Assembly: GCF_900637055.1 (NCBI RefSeq)
Contig: NZ_LR134338.1
Coordinates: 5,695,001-5,759,000 of the forward strand
DNA length: 64,000 bases
Direction of reading: 5' to 3'
Origin: Brevibacillus brevis
GTDB taxonomy: Bacteria > Bacillota > Bacilli > Brevibacillales > Brevibacillaceae
The notes under the pieces are model-generated. The model did not search any database, was not told where the DNA came from, and saw only the letters and a list, made by a program, of their open reading frames with translations. Within the stretch, counting starts at the first letter, position 1. Each line of letters begins with the position of its first letter. The position numbers and the translations under genes were made by a program. Positions 1-7,380 of this stretch are shown piece after piece.

Positions 1-1312
1 GTACACCTACAGCCTCTTCGCCACCTACGTTGATCGCTTCAACCGCTTTGATTGCGTTGATCAAAGTAGTACCACCACCAGGTACGATACCTTCTTCTAC
101 TGCTGCGCGAGTAGAGTTCAGAGCGTCCTCGATGCGGAGTTTTTTCTCTTTCAGTTCGGTTTCAGTAGCTGCACCGACTTTGATTACTGCTACGCCGCCA
201 GCCAATTTAGCCAAACGCTCTTGCAGTTTTTCACGATCGAAATCGGAAGTAGTATCTTCGATTTGTTGACGGATTTGCGTTACGCGGCTCTCGATGGAAG
301 CCTTGTCGCCAGCACCTTCAACAACAGTTGTGTTTTCTTTTGTAACCACGATTTTGCCAGCGCGGCCCAGTTGCTCCAGCTTAGTGGATTTCAGGTCCAG
401 ACCCAGCTCTTCTGTGATTACTTCGCCGCCAGTCAGAGCAGCGATGTCTTGCAGCATAGCTTTGCGGCGATCGCCGAAGCCAGGAGCTTTAACTGCTACA
501 GCTGTGAAGGTACCACGCAGTTTGTTCACTACGAGAGTAGCGAGCGCTTCGCCTTCAACATCCTCAGCAATGATCAGGAGTGGTTTGCCGCTTTGTACGA
601 CTTGCTCCAGTACAGGCAGAACTTCCTGGATGTTGGAGATTTTTTTGTCAGTGATCAGGATGTAAGGGTTGTTCAGAACCGCTTCCATCTTGTCAGTGTC
701 AGTGATCATGTAAGGGGAAGCGTAGCCACGGTCAAATTGCATACCTTCTACTACTTCCAGCTCTGTTACGAATCCTTTGGATTCTTCAACAGTGATTACG
801 CCATCTTTACCCACTTTTTCCATTGCTTCAGCGATCAGGTTACCTACTTCTTGATCGTCAGCGGAAATCGCAGCTACTTGCGCGATAGAGGATTTGTTCT
901 CAACCGGCTTCGCGATGGATTTGATTTCTTCTACAGCTGCACGAACTGCTTTTTCCATACCACGGCGGATAACCATTGGGTTAGCGCCAGCAGTTACGTT
1001 TTTCAGACCTTCACGGATCATAGCTGCAGCAAGTACAGTTGCAGTTGTTGTACCGTCACCAGCGATGTCGTTGGTTTTGGTAGCAACTTCTTTAACCAGT
1101 TGCGCACCCATGTTTTCGTAAGCATCTTCCAGCTCGATTTCTTTCGCGATCGTTACACCGTCGTTTGTGATCAACGGAGAACCGAATTTTTTCTCAAGAA
1201 CCACGTTACGGCCTTTTGGACCGAGGGTTACTTTAACCGCATTTGCCAAAGTTTCAACACCGCGGAGCATGGAGCGGCGAGCGTCTTCAGAGAATTTGAC
1301 TTGTTTTGCCAT
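1..1312 (-). CDS. groEL: Chaperonin GroEL, C-terminus cut by window edge
   Basis: 60-kDa chaperonin that forms the tetradecameric ATP-driven folding cage in the cytosol. The ATG at 1312 follows an AGGAGG-like site and opens MAKQVKFSEDARRSML, the family's usual N-terminus. The nucleotide-binding stretch TLGPKGRNV and the later IVPGGGT motif are both present. About 437 of the usual ~540 codons lie here; the C-terminal part is outside the window. It is 55 bases downstream of groES in the same direction, so it is read as one bicistronic heat-shock operon under the CIRCE element upstream of groES. Confidence 0.98.
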   Translation of the reverse strand, partial: MAKQVKFSEDARRSMLRGVETLANAVKVTLGPKGRNVVLEKKFGSPLITNDGVTIAKEIELEDAYENMGAQLVKEVATKTNDIAGDGTTTATVLAAAMIREGLKNVTAGANPMVIRRGMEKAVRAAVEEIKSIAKPVENKSSIAQVAAISADDQEVGNLIAEAMEKVGKDGVITVEESKGFVTELEVVEGMQFDRGYASPYMITDTDKMEAVLNNPYILITDKKISNIQEVLPVLEQVVQSGKPLLIIAEDVEGEALATLVVNKLRGTFTAVAVKAPGFGDRRKAMLQDIAALTGGEVITEELGLDLKSTKLEQLGRAGKIVVTKENTTVVEGAGDKASIESRVTQIRQQIEDTTSDFDREKLQERLAKLAGGVAVIKVGAATETELKEKKLRIEDALNSTRAAVEEGIVPGGGTTLINAIKAVEAINVGGEEAVGV

Positions 1313-1367
1313 CTAAACTCAACCTCCTGTTATGTGTTTATTCGTTCGACTTCCTATGTTAAGAGCC

Positions 1368-1652
1368 TTAACCGATGATCGCGAGGATATCGGATTCGCG
1401 CAGCACGAGGTATTCCTTGTTGTCTACCTTTACTTCAGTACCAGCGTATTTGGAGAAGATTACTTTATCGCCTTCTTTTACTTCCAAAGCGATGCGCTCG
1501 CCGTTGTCAGCAACACGGCCAGAACCTACTGCGATTACGCGGCCTTCTTGCGGTTTTTCCTTTGCAGAATCAGGCAAAACGATACCGCTTGCAGTCGTTT
1601 CGTCTTTGGAGATAGCTTCGATTACCACACGGTCACCCAATGGCTTAAGCAC
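1368..1652 (-). CDS. groES: Co-chaperonin GroES (GTG start)
   Basis: 10-kDa lid of the GroEL chamber, 94 residues, the normal length. I chose the GTG at 1652 because the protein then begins LKPLGDRVVIEA as in other GroES proteins and a GAGGAGGG site lies at the right distance. The longer frame starting at 1670 would place its first codons on the ribosome-binding site itself. The mobile loop region with SGIVLPDSAKEKP and the C-terminal beta-strand LVLRESDILAI are visible. It is the first gene of groES-groEL. Confidence 0.98.
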   Translation of the reverse strand: MLKPLGDRVVIEAISKDETTASGIVLPDSAKEKPQEGRVIAVGSGRVADNGERIALEVKEGDKVIFSKYAGTEVKVDNKEYLVLRESDILAIIG

Positions 1653-1697
1653 TAAAAACACCCTCCTCAAAAAATGTAGGTAAACAAATTTACGTTG

Positions 1698-1724
1698 TTA
1701 GCACTCGACTGTTATGAGTGCTAA
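1698..1724 (-). promoter_or_regulatory. CIRCE operator (HrcA-binding site) of groES-groEL
   Basis: A perfect inverted repeat TTAGCACTC, nine-base spacer, GAGTGCTAA lies between the promoter and groES. This is the textbook CIRCE sequence recognised by the HrcA repressor, so the operon should be heat-induced through HrcA. hrcA itself is not in the window. Confidence 0.97.
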
Positions 1725-1736
1725 CACCCAATTCCT

Positions 1737-1765
1737 ATAATAATGAATCACTATGTACTTTGCAA
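1737..1765 (-). promoter_or_regulatory. Sigma-A promoter of groES-groEL
   Basis: On the minus strand TTGCAA (1760-1765) and TATTAT (1737-1742) are separated by 17 bases, a vegetative-type promoter. CIRCE begins about a dozen bases downstream of the -10, so HrcA bound there would cover the transcription start. Confidence 0.75.
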
Positions 1766-1916
1766 GTAGTTTCCCTCACTTTTTTCCATTTGCAACTGCT
1801 TGACTCCTCTTCCTCCTATTAAATTGCATTCTCTAGCAAAAAGGTTCTAGTATTCGGACACGCTCATATAAATGAAACATAGAATCAGGCAAGCTCGCCA
1901 AGGAGGGAATTGTTCC

Positions 1917-3236
1917 ATGCACAAATGGCTCTGGATTGGCTTAATTGCCCTGGGAGTCTTGGGAATCAGCCGTCTCTTCACTTCGGATACTACTTCCTTT
2001 ATACGGGTCAACCTTAACCCAGCCTCCATCTATTGGGATGGCCGTGAAATCGTCGAAAGTGAAAAGCCCGGGTACTACACGGAGGAAGGCAAGGTAATAC
2101 CAGCCTCCTTAGAATACAAAGGAACGCTATATGTACCTCTGCCCATGATCAGTCGCCACTTGAATAAGCCTATCGGTTGGGACGAAACTTCTCAAACCGC
2201 TTGGGTCGGTCAACCTCCTGTATTCTCCGTCGGACAGCCTGAAAAACAGACTACACCCGATGCAGTCCCGGCCTCTCTGCCGCTTCCCCAAAATCCTGCA
2301 ACGAACAAACCACCTGCAGCACCCATTCGAGAGGAGAAGCCTAACACGATTTTTGACATAGGTCTCGGCATGTCTTCTGAGGAAGTATACAAGCTATTAG
2401 GTGAGCCTGCCCGCAAAGAGCCAAGCAGTCTCGGCTATCAATGGTGGGTGTACAATCGCGAGCCTGCCCGCTACATTCAAGTCGGCATCGCAAATGACAA
2501 AGTCGTCGATGTGTATTCGCTCGCTCCGACAGCAAAGCTCGGAAACATCGGCGTTGGCACCAGCCAGCAATCACTCGAGCGTCAGATGGATGTACAAAAC
2601 ATTGTTTCTTTCTCTTTTCAGGGGGCCCATATCCAGATTACCAATCAAAAGCAGCAACGCCCTCTTGTCATGAAAGACGGCACTCCCTACATGTATTACT
2701 TGGACAAGCAAAATGGCAACAAGGTCACCGCCGTACGTATGATGGATACGCAAATGCTGTTGCGCGGCAGTTTTTACGAAACGAAGTGGACCTATCAAGG
2801 CCAGGCCCCCAATTTTGATCCCCCGCCGCTTCGTGTCGGTGAACGAGAGCAGGTCAATGCAGCATCTGAGCGGCAAATCCTCGATCTGGTCAATGTCTCC
2901 CGCTACCGATACAAGCTTCCGCCCCTTCAATGGAACGAAAAAGCTGCCGATGTGGCACGAAAACACAGCATGGACATGGAGGGCAACAATTTCTTCGATC
3001 ACATCTCTGCGACTACCGGGAGTAATCCTTTTGACCGCATGAAAAGTGCATCTCTCGCTTACAGCATGGCCGGAGAGAATATTGCAGCAGGCTACACGGA
3101 TGCTATCGAAGCCCATGAAGGCTGGATGAACAGTCCAGGCCATCGCAAAAACGTACTTGAAAAAGGCTTCACCCAGTTAGGAGTGGGCGTATATACAGAC
3201 TACTTCACCCAAACCTTCCTCACTCCCATGAAATAA
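1917..3236 (+). CDS. Secreted CAP-domain (SCP/PR1-like) protein
   Basis: 439-residue exported protein. An AAGGAGGG site decides the start at 1917, giving an N-terminal hydrophobic signal or anchor (residues 3-20). Residues ~35-95 resemble a copper-amine-oxidase-type repeat (YVPLPMISRHLNKP...GWDETSQTAWV). Residues ~145-285 resemble the CAP-associated region (FDIGLGMSSEEVYKLLGEP). Residues ~320-438 are a CAP domain with the typical HSMDM...FDHIS, AGENIA and SPGHRKNVL motifs. CAP proteins of this kind (YkwD/YlbC relatives) are secreted or spore associated; the molecular activity is unknown. Transcribed divergently from groES and ended by a strong terminator. Confidence 0.9.
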   Translation: MHKWLWIGLIALGVLGISRLFTSDTTSFIRVNLNPASIYWDGREIVESEKPGYYTEEGKVIPASLEYKGTLYVPLPMISRHLNKPIGWDETSQTAWVGQPPVFSVGQPEKQTTPDAVPASLPLPQNPATNKPPAAPIREEKPNTIFDIGLGMSSEEVYKLLGEPARKEPSSLGYQWWVYNREPARYIQVGIANDKVVDVYSLAPTAKLGNIGVGTSQQSLERQMDVQNIVSFSFQGAHIQITNQKQQRPLVMKDGTPYMYYLDKQNGNKVTAVRMMDTQMLLRGSFYETKWTYQGQAPNFDPPPLRVGEREQVNAASERQILDLVNVSRYRYKLPPLQWNEKAADVARKHSMDMEGNNFFDHISATTGSNPFDRMKSASLAYSMAGENIAAGYTDAIEAHEGWMNSPGHRKNVLEKGFTQLGVGVYTDYFTQTFLTPMK

Positions 3237-3240
3237 TCGA

Positions 3241-3284
3241 AAGCCCGGTTTCGTCGCTTTTTATGGACGACCGGGCTTGTTTTT
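3241..3284 (+). terminator. Rho-independent terminator after CAP gene
   Basis: AAGCCCGGT (3241-3249) pairs with ACCGGGCTT (3270-3278), followed by a T-rich run. Confidence 0.85.
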
Positions 3285-3302
3285 GCAAGAAGGAGCGCCA
3301 CT

Positions 3303-3722
3303 TTACGGCAATTTCACCTGCTCCCTCAGATGGTCAACTTTTTCGGTAAACTCCACAACGACCGTTTCGTATTCTTTCGTGTGCAGAATCAGCCACGGAC
3401 GACGCTCCCCTTTTTTTGGCATGATAACAAACATCTCTGCAATCATCGCATCGAGATTCGCGGATTTTAGCTTTATCGGCTTTGGGGGGACTAGCGGAAT
3501 TTTTACGATCATGGCGGAATCCAACGATGGATTAAACTCCAAGACCCGCCCACTCACACTCTGCAAAATCTGCTGGGCTTCCTCCTGAAATCCAGCTGTA
3601 TTTTCAAAGCTAGCCACAACGCGCTGCTTGTCCGTATCAAACAGTTCGATAGGCTCCCCCAGCCCGGCGGCATTCGCAGTACTCCCAGAAAAGAGCAACG
3701 CCAAACATACGATCAGCCACAA
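3303..3722 (-). CDS. Secreted protein of unknown function (TTG start)
   Basis: 139 residues. I do not recognise the family. The TTG start at 3722 is supported by GGGAGGT eight bases upstream. Residues 1-19 form a signal peptide ending AANA-type (STANAAG), so the product is probably released from the cell. The remainder is a small mixed alpha/beta protein rich in KPIKLKSAN and VVVEFTEKV type strands without cysteines. It lies downstream of tatC in the same direction, with the terminator of the tat genes in between, so it is probably a separate unit. Confidence 0.7.
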   Translation of the reverse strand: MWLIVCLALLFSGSTANAAGLGEPIELFDTDKQRVVASFENTAGFQEEAQQILQSVSGRVLEFNPSLDSAMIVKIPLVPPKPIKLKSANLDAMIAEMFVIMPKKGERRPWLILHTKEYETVVVEFTEKVDHLREQVKLP

Positions 3723-3781
3723 TATTCAGCACCTCCCGGATCATAACGTCTGTAGTATTTCCCAATTTCTGCTGGAATACC

Positions 3782-3818
3782 AAAAAAGTCCTCTGCCACT
3801 CAGGACAGAAGACTTTTC
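3782..3818 (-). terminator. Terminator of tatA-tatC
   Basis: AAAAGTC-CTCTG (3784-3795) pairs with CAGAAGACTTTT (3806-3817). Read on the minus strand the hairpin ends in a T run, just past the tatC stop. Confidence 0.75.
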
Positions 3819-3827
3819 TCATGCTCG

Positions 3828-4604
3828 TTATTGAACGGGTTCGTTTGTTTCCAAACTGCCGTATTCTTGTTCCCACGCTTCTTGTTCTTTTAATTGCTTG
3901 CGATAAACAACGCGGGATAGCCAAATGCTCAGCTCGTACAGCAGCAGCAAAGGGATAATCACGAGAATATCGCTGACAATCTCAGGAGGCGTCAAGGTGA
4001 TTCCGACGACAGCCAGTGCAAAGTAAGCGTAGCGTCGTGCCTTTGCCAGCCTCATTGGATTGAGGATGCGCAGTCTCGTCAGGAACATGACGATAATCGG
4101 CAGCTGGAACAGTATCCCGAACGGAATGACCATATTAAACATAAAGCCAAAGTATTGCGCGATTCCGTAGTTCGGGTCTGCGCCCATCGACGCTGTAATA
4201 CTGGTCATAAACTGCATGACCATCGGGAAAACAACGTAATAGCCAAACAGGATACCAACGATAAATAGAAAACAAGCCGCCGGGATGAAGTAAAGCGTCC
4301 CCCGCTTTTCCTGTACTTCCATCCCCGGAGAAACAAAACGCCAAACGTGATAAAGTGCTACAGGCAGTGTGATGACAGCGCCCACAAGGAAGGCAACCTG
4401 CATGTAAACACGAAGTGCGTCTGACGGATGCAACGAGACAATGGGCACGCCATCCGCAATCGGTTCTTGCTTTAAATAATCCACGAGTGGACCGGCGAGG
4501 AAAAAACCGACGATCAATGCGACAATAAACACGGCCAGCACCCATATGATGCGCTTGCGCAGTTCCGTCAGGTGTTCTACCACTGTCATTTCCTGATCCT
4601 TCAT
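3828..4604 (-). CDS. tatC: Sec-independent translocase subunit TatC
   Basis: Multispanning receptor of the twin-arginine translocase, which exports folded proteins across the membrane. 258 residues with six hydrophobic segments and the conserved N-terminal cytoplasmic motif VVEHLTELRKR plus the FVSPGM..EKRG loop. The ATG at 4604 is preferred; in-frame GTG and TTG codons lie 9 and 12 bases upstream and cannot be excluded. It follows tatA by about 20 bases, forming a minimal TatA-TatC pair as in B. subtilis tatAy-tatCy, at the same place near groESL. Confidence 0.95.
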   Translation of the reverse strand: MKDQEMTVVEHLTELRKRIIWVLAVFIVALIVGFFLAGPLVDYLKQEPIADGVPIVSLHPSDALRVYMQVAFLVGAVITLPVALYHVWRFVSPGMEVQEKRGTLYFIPAACFLFIVGILFGYYVVFPMVMQFMTSITASMGADPNYGIAQYFGFMFNMVIPFGILFQLPIIVMFLTRLRILNPMRLAKARRYAYFALAVVGITLTPPEIVSDILVIIPLLLLYELSIWLSRVVYRKQLKEQEAWEQEYGSLETNEPVQ

Positions 4605-4625
4605 GGTAACCACCAACCTTACCTG

Positions 4626-4991
4626 TTACGCGTTCTTCTGCTCTTTTTCCATTTGCAGGCGCTCTTGCTCCAGCTTTTCGCGGATTTCTTTTTCCAAGCG
4701 CTCGCGTTCCATTTTTTCACGAACTTCGCGTTCAATTCGCTCCCGCTCCGCTGCTTCCTTCTCAGCGACAACCGGCGCTGTTTTGGCAGACGCTTCTTTG
4801 GAAGCTAGCTCTTTGCGCTTTTTCTCCTCATCGTCTTCTTCATCGTCGCTTGTCAGACTACGTGTAGCATTTTTGAATTCTTTCAAAGTATGACCTACCG
4901 CACGCCCCAATTCTGGAAGCTTTTTCGGACCAAAAAGCACCAAGGCTAAAACTAAAATTAAGATTAATCCAGGAATCCCGATTGAGCTCAT
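4626..4991 (-). CDS. tatA: TatA-family translocase subunit with extended charged tail
   Basis: Pore-forming subunit of the Tat translocase, 121 residues. Residues 5-20 form the transmembrane helix, followed by the family hallmark FGPKKLPELGRAVG and an amphipathic helix. After about residue 50 it continues into an Asp/Glu block and a ~55-residue Arg/Glu-rich predicted coiled coil (REVREKMERERLEKE), so it is much longer than usual Gram-positive TatA (60-70 residues). The start follows AAAGGAG. Confidence 0.95.
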   Translation of the reverse strand: MSSIGIPGLILILVLALVLFGPKKLPELGRAVGHTLKEFKNATRSLTSDDEEDDEEKKRKELASKEASAKTAPVVAEKEAAERERIEREVREKMERERLEKEIREKLEQERLQMEKEQKNA

Positions 4992-5052
4992 ACTTGTTCA
5001 CTCCTTTTTCTTGTGAAGTCGTTTGCTTTTCGTTATTTGCCAGTCTAACCAG

Positions 5053-6054
5053 CTAGCACTTTCGTAAACCACCATATCCGAGTCTTGTCATATCGGAAGC
5101 CACAATTCGCTCCCCAGCCAAAATGCGCGGCAAAAATACATCAAAGGAAGTAAACGTTTCATGCATGACCGCTCCCGGCAATCCGAGAATCGGCACTTCG
5201 CCTTTGTAAGCAACCATCAGCATGGAGCCCGGCAGCATCGGTGTACCGTAACGCACTACTTCCGCTCCTACTCCTGCAATCGCTCCCGGCGTGCGGTCAT
5301 CTGGATCGACAGACATGCCCCCCGTGACCAGGATCAGATCGACCCCTTCATCGAGGAACGAGTGAATCTGCTGTTCGATCGCTTCCTTGTCATCTGGCGC
5401 AAAACGCTGGTCTACGACAGTAGAGCCGAGAGCTTCCACCTTGTTTCGAATGACAGGACCGAACTTGTCTGCAATCCTGCCAGAGAAAACTTCTCCCCCG
5501 GTCGTAACAAGTCCCACTCTTTTATCCTGAAACGTTTTTACTTGGACAATCGGTTCGTCAAACTGTTTGGCCAGCTGCTCCAGCTCGATGATTCGAGACT
5601 CTTCCATAATTAACGGGATGATTCTCGTAGCCGCCAATGTATGTCCCGGATGCACGACCTGATCGCCGTAAATCGTGGAGAACGCAATTCCTTCAAGCTT
5701 GTTCAAAGCATGGACAGCTTCCTCGTTTATTTTGGCTAAACCTGTTCTCGCGGCCTTCATCGACACCTTGCCCTCATAAGGAGGCGTCAAGGTCAAGCCT
5801 GATCCAGAAACAGCCTTCGCGATTCGAATGCCCGCTTCTTCCTCATGGATGTAGCCTTCTGGCATCTCCAGCACATAAATATGCTCTTTGCCAATGGACA
5901 ACAGCGGCTCAATATCCGCTTCGGTGACAACATGTCCTTTTTTAAACAAGCGCCCTTTGAATTCTCCAGGCAAAATTTGCGTCATATCGTGAGGAAGCAT
6001 CATTCCGATCGCTTCACGCACTGGCACTTCCCGCATCTGAGGTTTTTCTACCAA
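5053..6054 (-). CDS. Molybdopterin-binding (MoeA/CinA-like) domain protein
   Basis: 333 residues. The C-terminal half carries the MoCF/MPT-binding fold with VGLVTTGGEVF, DLILVTGGMSVDPDDRTP and LPGAVMHE, the loops that hold molybdopterin in MogA/MoeA proteins. The N-terminal ~150 residues are not full-length MoeA, so the exact step (MPT binding or Mo insertion) is uncertain. A TTG at 6054 is the probable start, behind GGGGAGGA; it overlaps the end of the moaB-like gene by seven bases, which suggests translational coupling. Confidence 0.8.
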   Translation of the reverse strand: MVEKPQMREVPVREAIGMMLPHDMTQILPGEFKGRLFKKGHVVTEADIEPLLSIGKEHIYVLEMPEGYIHEEEAGIRIAKAVSGSGLTLTPPYEGKVSMKAARTGLAKINEEAVHALNKLEGIAFSTIYGDQVVHPGHTLAATRIIPLIMEESRIIELEQLAKQFDEPIVQVKTFQDKRVGLVTTGGEVFSGRIADKFGPVIRNKVEALGSTVVDQRFAPDDKEAIEQQIHSFLDEGVDLILVTGGMSVDPDDRTPGAIAGVGAEVVRYGTPMLPGSMLMVAYKGEVPILGLPGAVMHETFTSFDVFLPRILAGERIVASDMTRLGYGGLRKC

Positions 6055-6563
6055 TGCAATCCTCCCCAATCTTCGTTTGCTTCTCCCGTCCCTTGCAAAA
6101 TGTGCAAAGCGTCGGACAGCATATCGCCAATCGCATTGAAACAGATTTCTACGCCTCTCGGATTACCAGGGAGGTTGATAATCAACGAATTACCCCTGGT
6201 TCCCGCAACTGCACGTGTCAGCATCGCACGGCGGGATTGCTTCAAACCAGCACGGCGCATTTCTTCGGCCAAGCCTGGGACTGGTCTGTCAATGACCCAC
6301 GCTGTCACTTCTGGCGTAACGTCACGCGGGCTAAGTCCTGTGCCACCCGTAACAATCAACAGATCGCATTTTTCGCGGTCTACGAGCTCAATCATATGTT
6401 CTTGCAAATCTTCCATATCATCACTAACGGCACGGTATACAGCGACATCTACTTGAAGCCATTCCCTTGTCAGATGACGAACGATTGGCATACGATCGTC
6501 CACACGATCTCCTCTGGCAATCGAATCACTTGCAGAAATAACGCCTACCTTCCATTTGCTCAC
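6048..6563 (-). CDS. moaB: MoaB/MogA-family molybdopterin biosynthesis protein
   Basis: 171-residue cytosolic protein of the molybdopterin adenylyltransferase family, which activates molybdopterin for molybdenum insertion. Motifs VISASDSIARG, LLIVTGGTGLSPRDVTPE and INLPGNPRG match the MPT-binding site. I set the start at the GTG (6563) because GGAGGA precedes it by seven bases; the longer frame has a non-family N-terminus. It is followed, with overlap, by a second MoCF-domain protein. B. subtilis has moaC and rex between ydiF and tatAy; here this pair occupies the position. Confidence 0.9.
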   Translation of the reverse strand: MSKWKVGVISASDSIARGDRVDDRMPIVRHLTREWLQVDVAVYRAVSDDMEDLQEHMIELVDREKCDLLIVTGGTGLSPRDVTPEVTAWVIDRPVPGLAEEMRRAGLKQSRRAMLTRAVAGTRGNSLIINLPGNPRGVEICFNAIGDMLSDALHILQGTGEANEDWGGLHW

Positions 6564-6694
6564 GATACATTCCTCCGGTTTCTCATTCGATAGTATTGTA
6601 CACTTTTCTGTCAAAAACGTCTCGTCGTTTTTCCTTGGGGGATAGCACCATTCGCGACAGTAGAAGGCATGTAAAAGCTGCTGACACAAAACAT

Positions 6695-7273
6695 TCAAAA
6701 ATGCAGAAGACCTTTTTCGGTGACAACTGCATTCAGCAAAACATCATGAGACTCTAGGGGCACATGCTCCACGACCTGAATAGAGAAGCCGACTCCAACC
6801 AAGAACGGGAGCTTTTTCAGCGTTGCCAGAAAACGGTCATAATAACCACCGCCATACCCCATTCGCCCGCCCTTGCTGTCAAAAGCAACGCCTGGAACAA
6901 TGATCGCATCCAAGTGTGATACGTCCGCTTCCTCTGCCAAGGCAGGGTCTGGCTCCCAAATTCCGTAGACTCCCTGCTTTAGCATTTCTGGGCCTGTATA
7001 CCGATAAGGAATGAGACGTCTCTCGGCAATGTTTGTGAGCGGCAGCCATATGTCTTGGCCTCGCTTTTTTGCCTCATGTAGAAAGGGCAGAATATCCAGT
7101 TCATCTCCAAAAGGATGGAAAGCCATGATTGCTTTGGCATCAGCCAGCCTTTCATGAGACAGCAAATGATCGCATGCCTCTCTGGAAAACTGCTCCCGTT
7201 CCTTTGCAGACATGGATTTGCGTCTCTCCAAAATATGGCTTCGCAGCTGTTTTTTATTCGTTTTTTGGTCCAT
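6695..7273 (-). CDS. 5-formyltetrahydrofolate cyclo-ligase
   Basis: 192-residue MTHFS-family enzyme, which converts 5-formyl-THF to 5,10-methenyl-THF with ATP in one-carbon metabolism. The C-terminal signature VPGVAFDSKGGRMGYGGGYYDRFL and the N-terminal KKQLRSHILERRK motif are both intact. GAAGAGG precedes the ATG. It is same-strand but about 130 bases upstream of the moaB-like gene, so co-transcription is possible but unproven. The homologue in B. subtilis is yqgN. Confidence 0.93.
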   Translation of the reverse strand: MDQKTNKKQLRSHILERRKSMSAKEREQFSREACDHLLSHERLADAKAIMAFHPFGDELDILPFLHEAKKRGQDIWLPLTNIAERRLIPYRYTGPEMLKQGVYGIWEPDPALAEEADVSHLDAIIVPGVAFDSKGGRMGYGGGYYDRFLATLKKLPFLVGVGFSIQVVEHVPLESHDVLLNAVVTEKGLLHF

Positions 7274-7380
7274 GACAACCTCTTCCCTCTTTCATAACGT
7301 GCTTGGGACATTCCCACGAGGCTTGTCCCATGCGCTCTCTCTAGGCTACACTGGCATTAGTATATAAAGAGGTGAATCCG

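Noticed and set aside
221..1378. 385-codon open frame on the plus strand
   Set aside because: It is antisense to groEL/groES, has low-complexity Phe/Ser/Cys-rich translation and no ribosome site; a codon-bias shadow.
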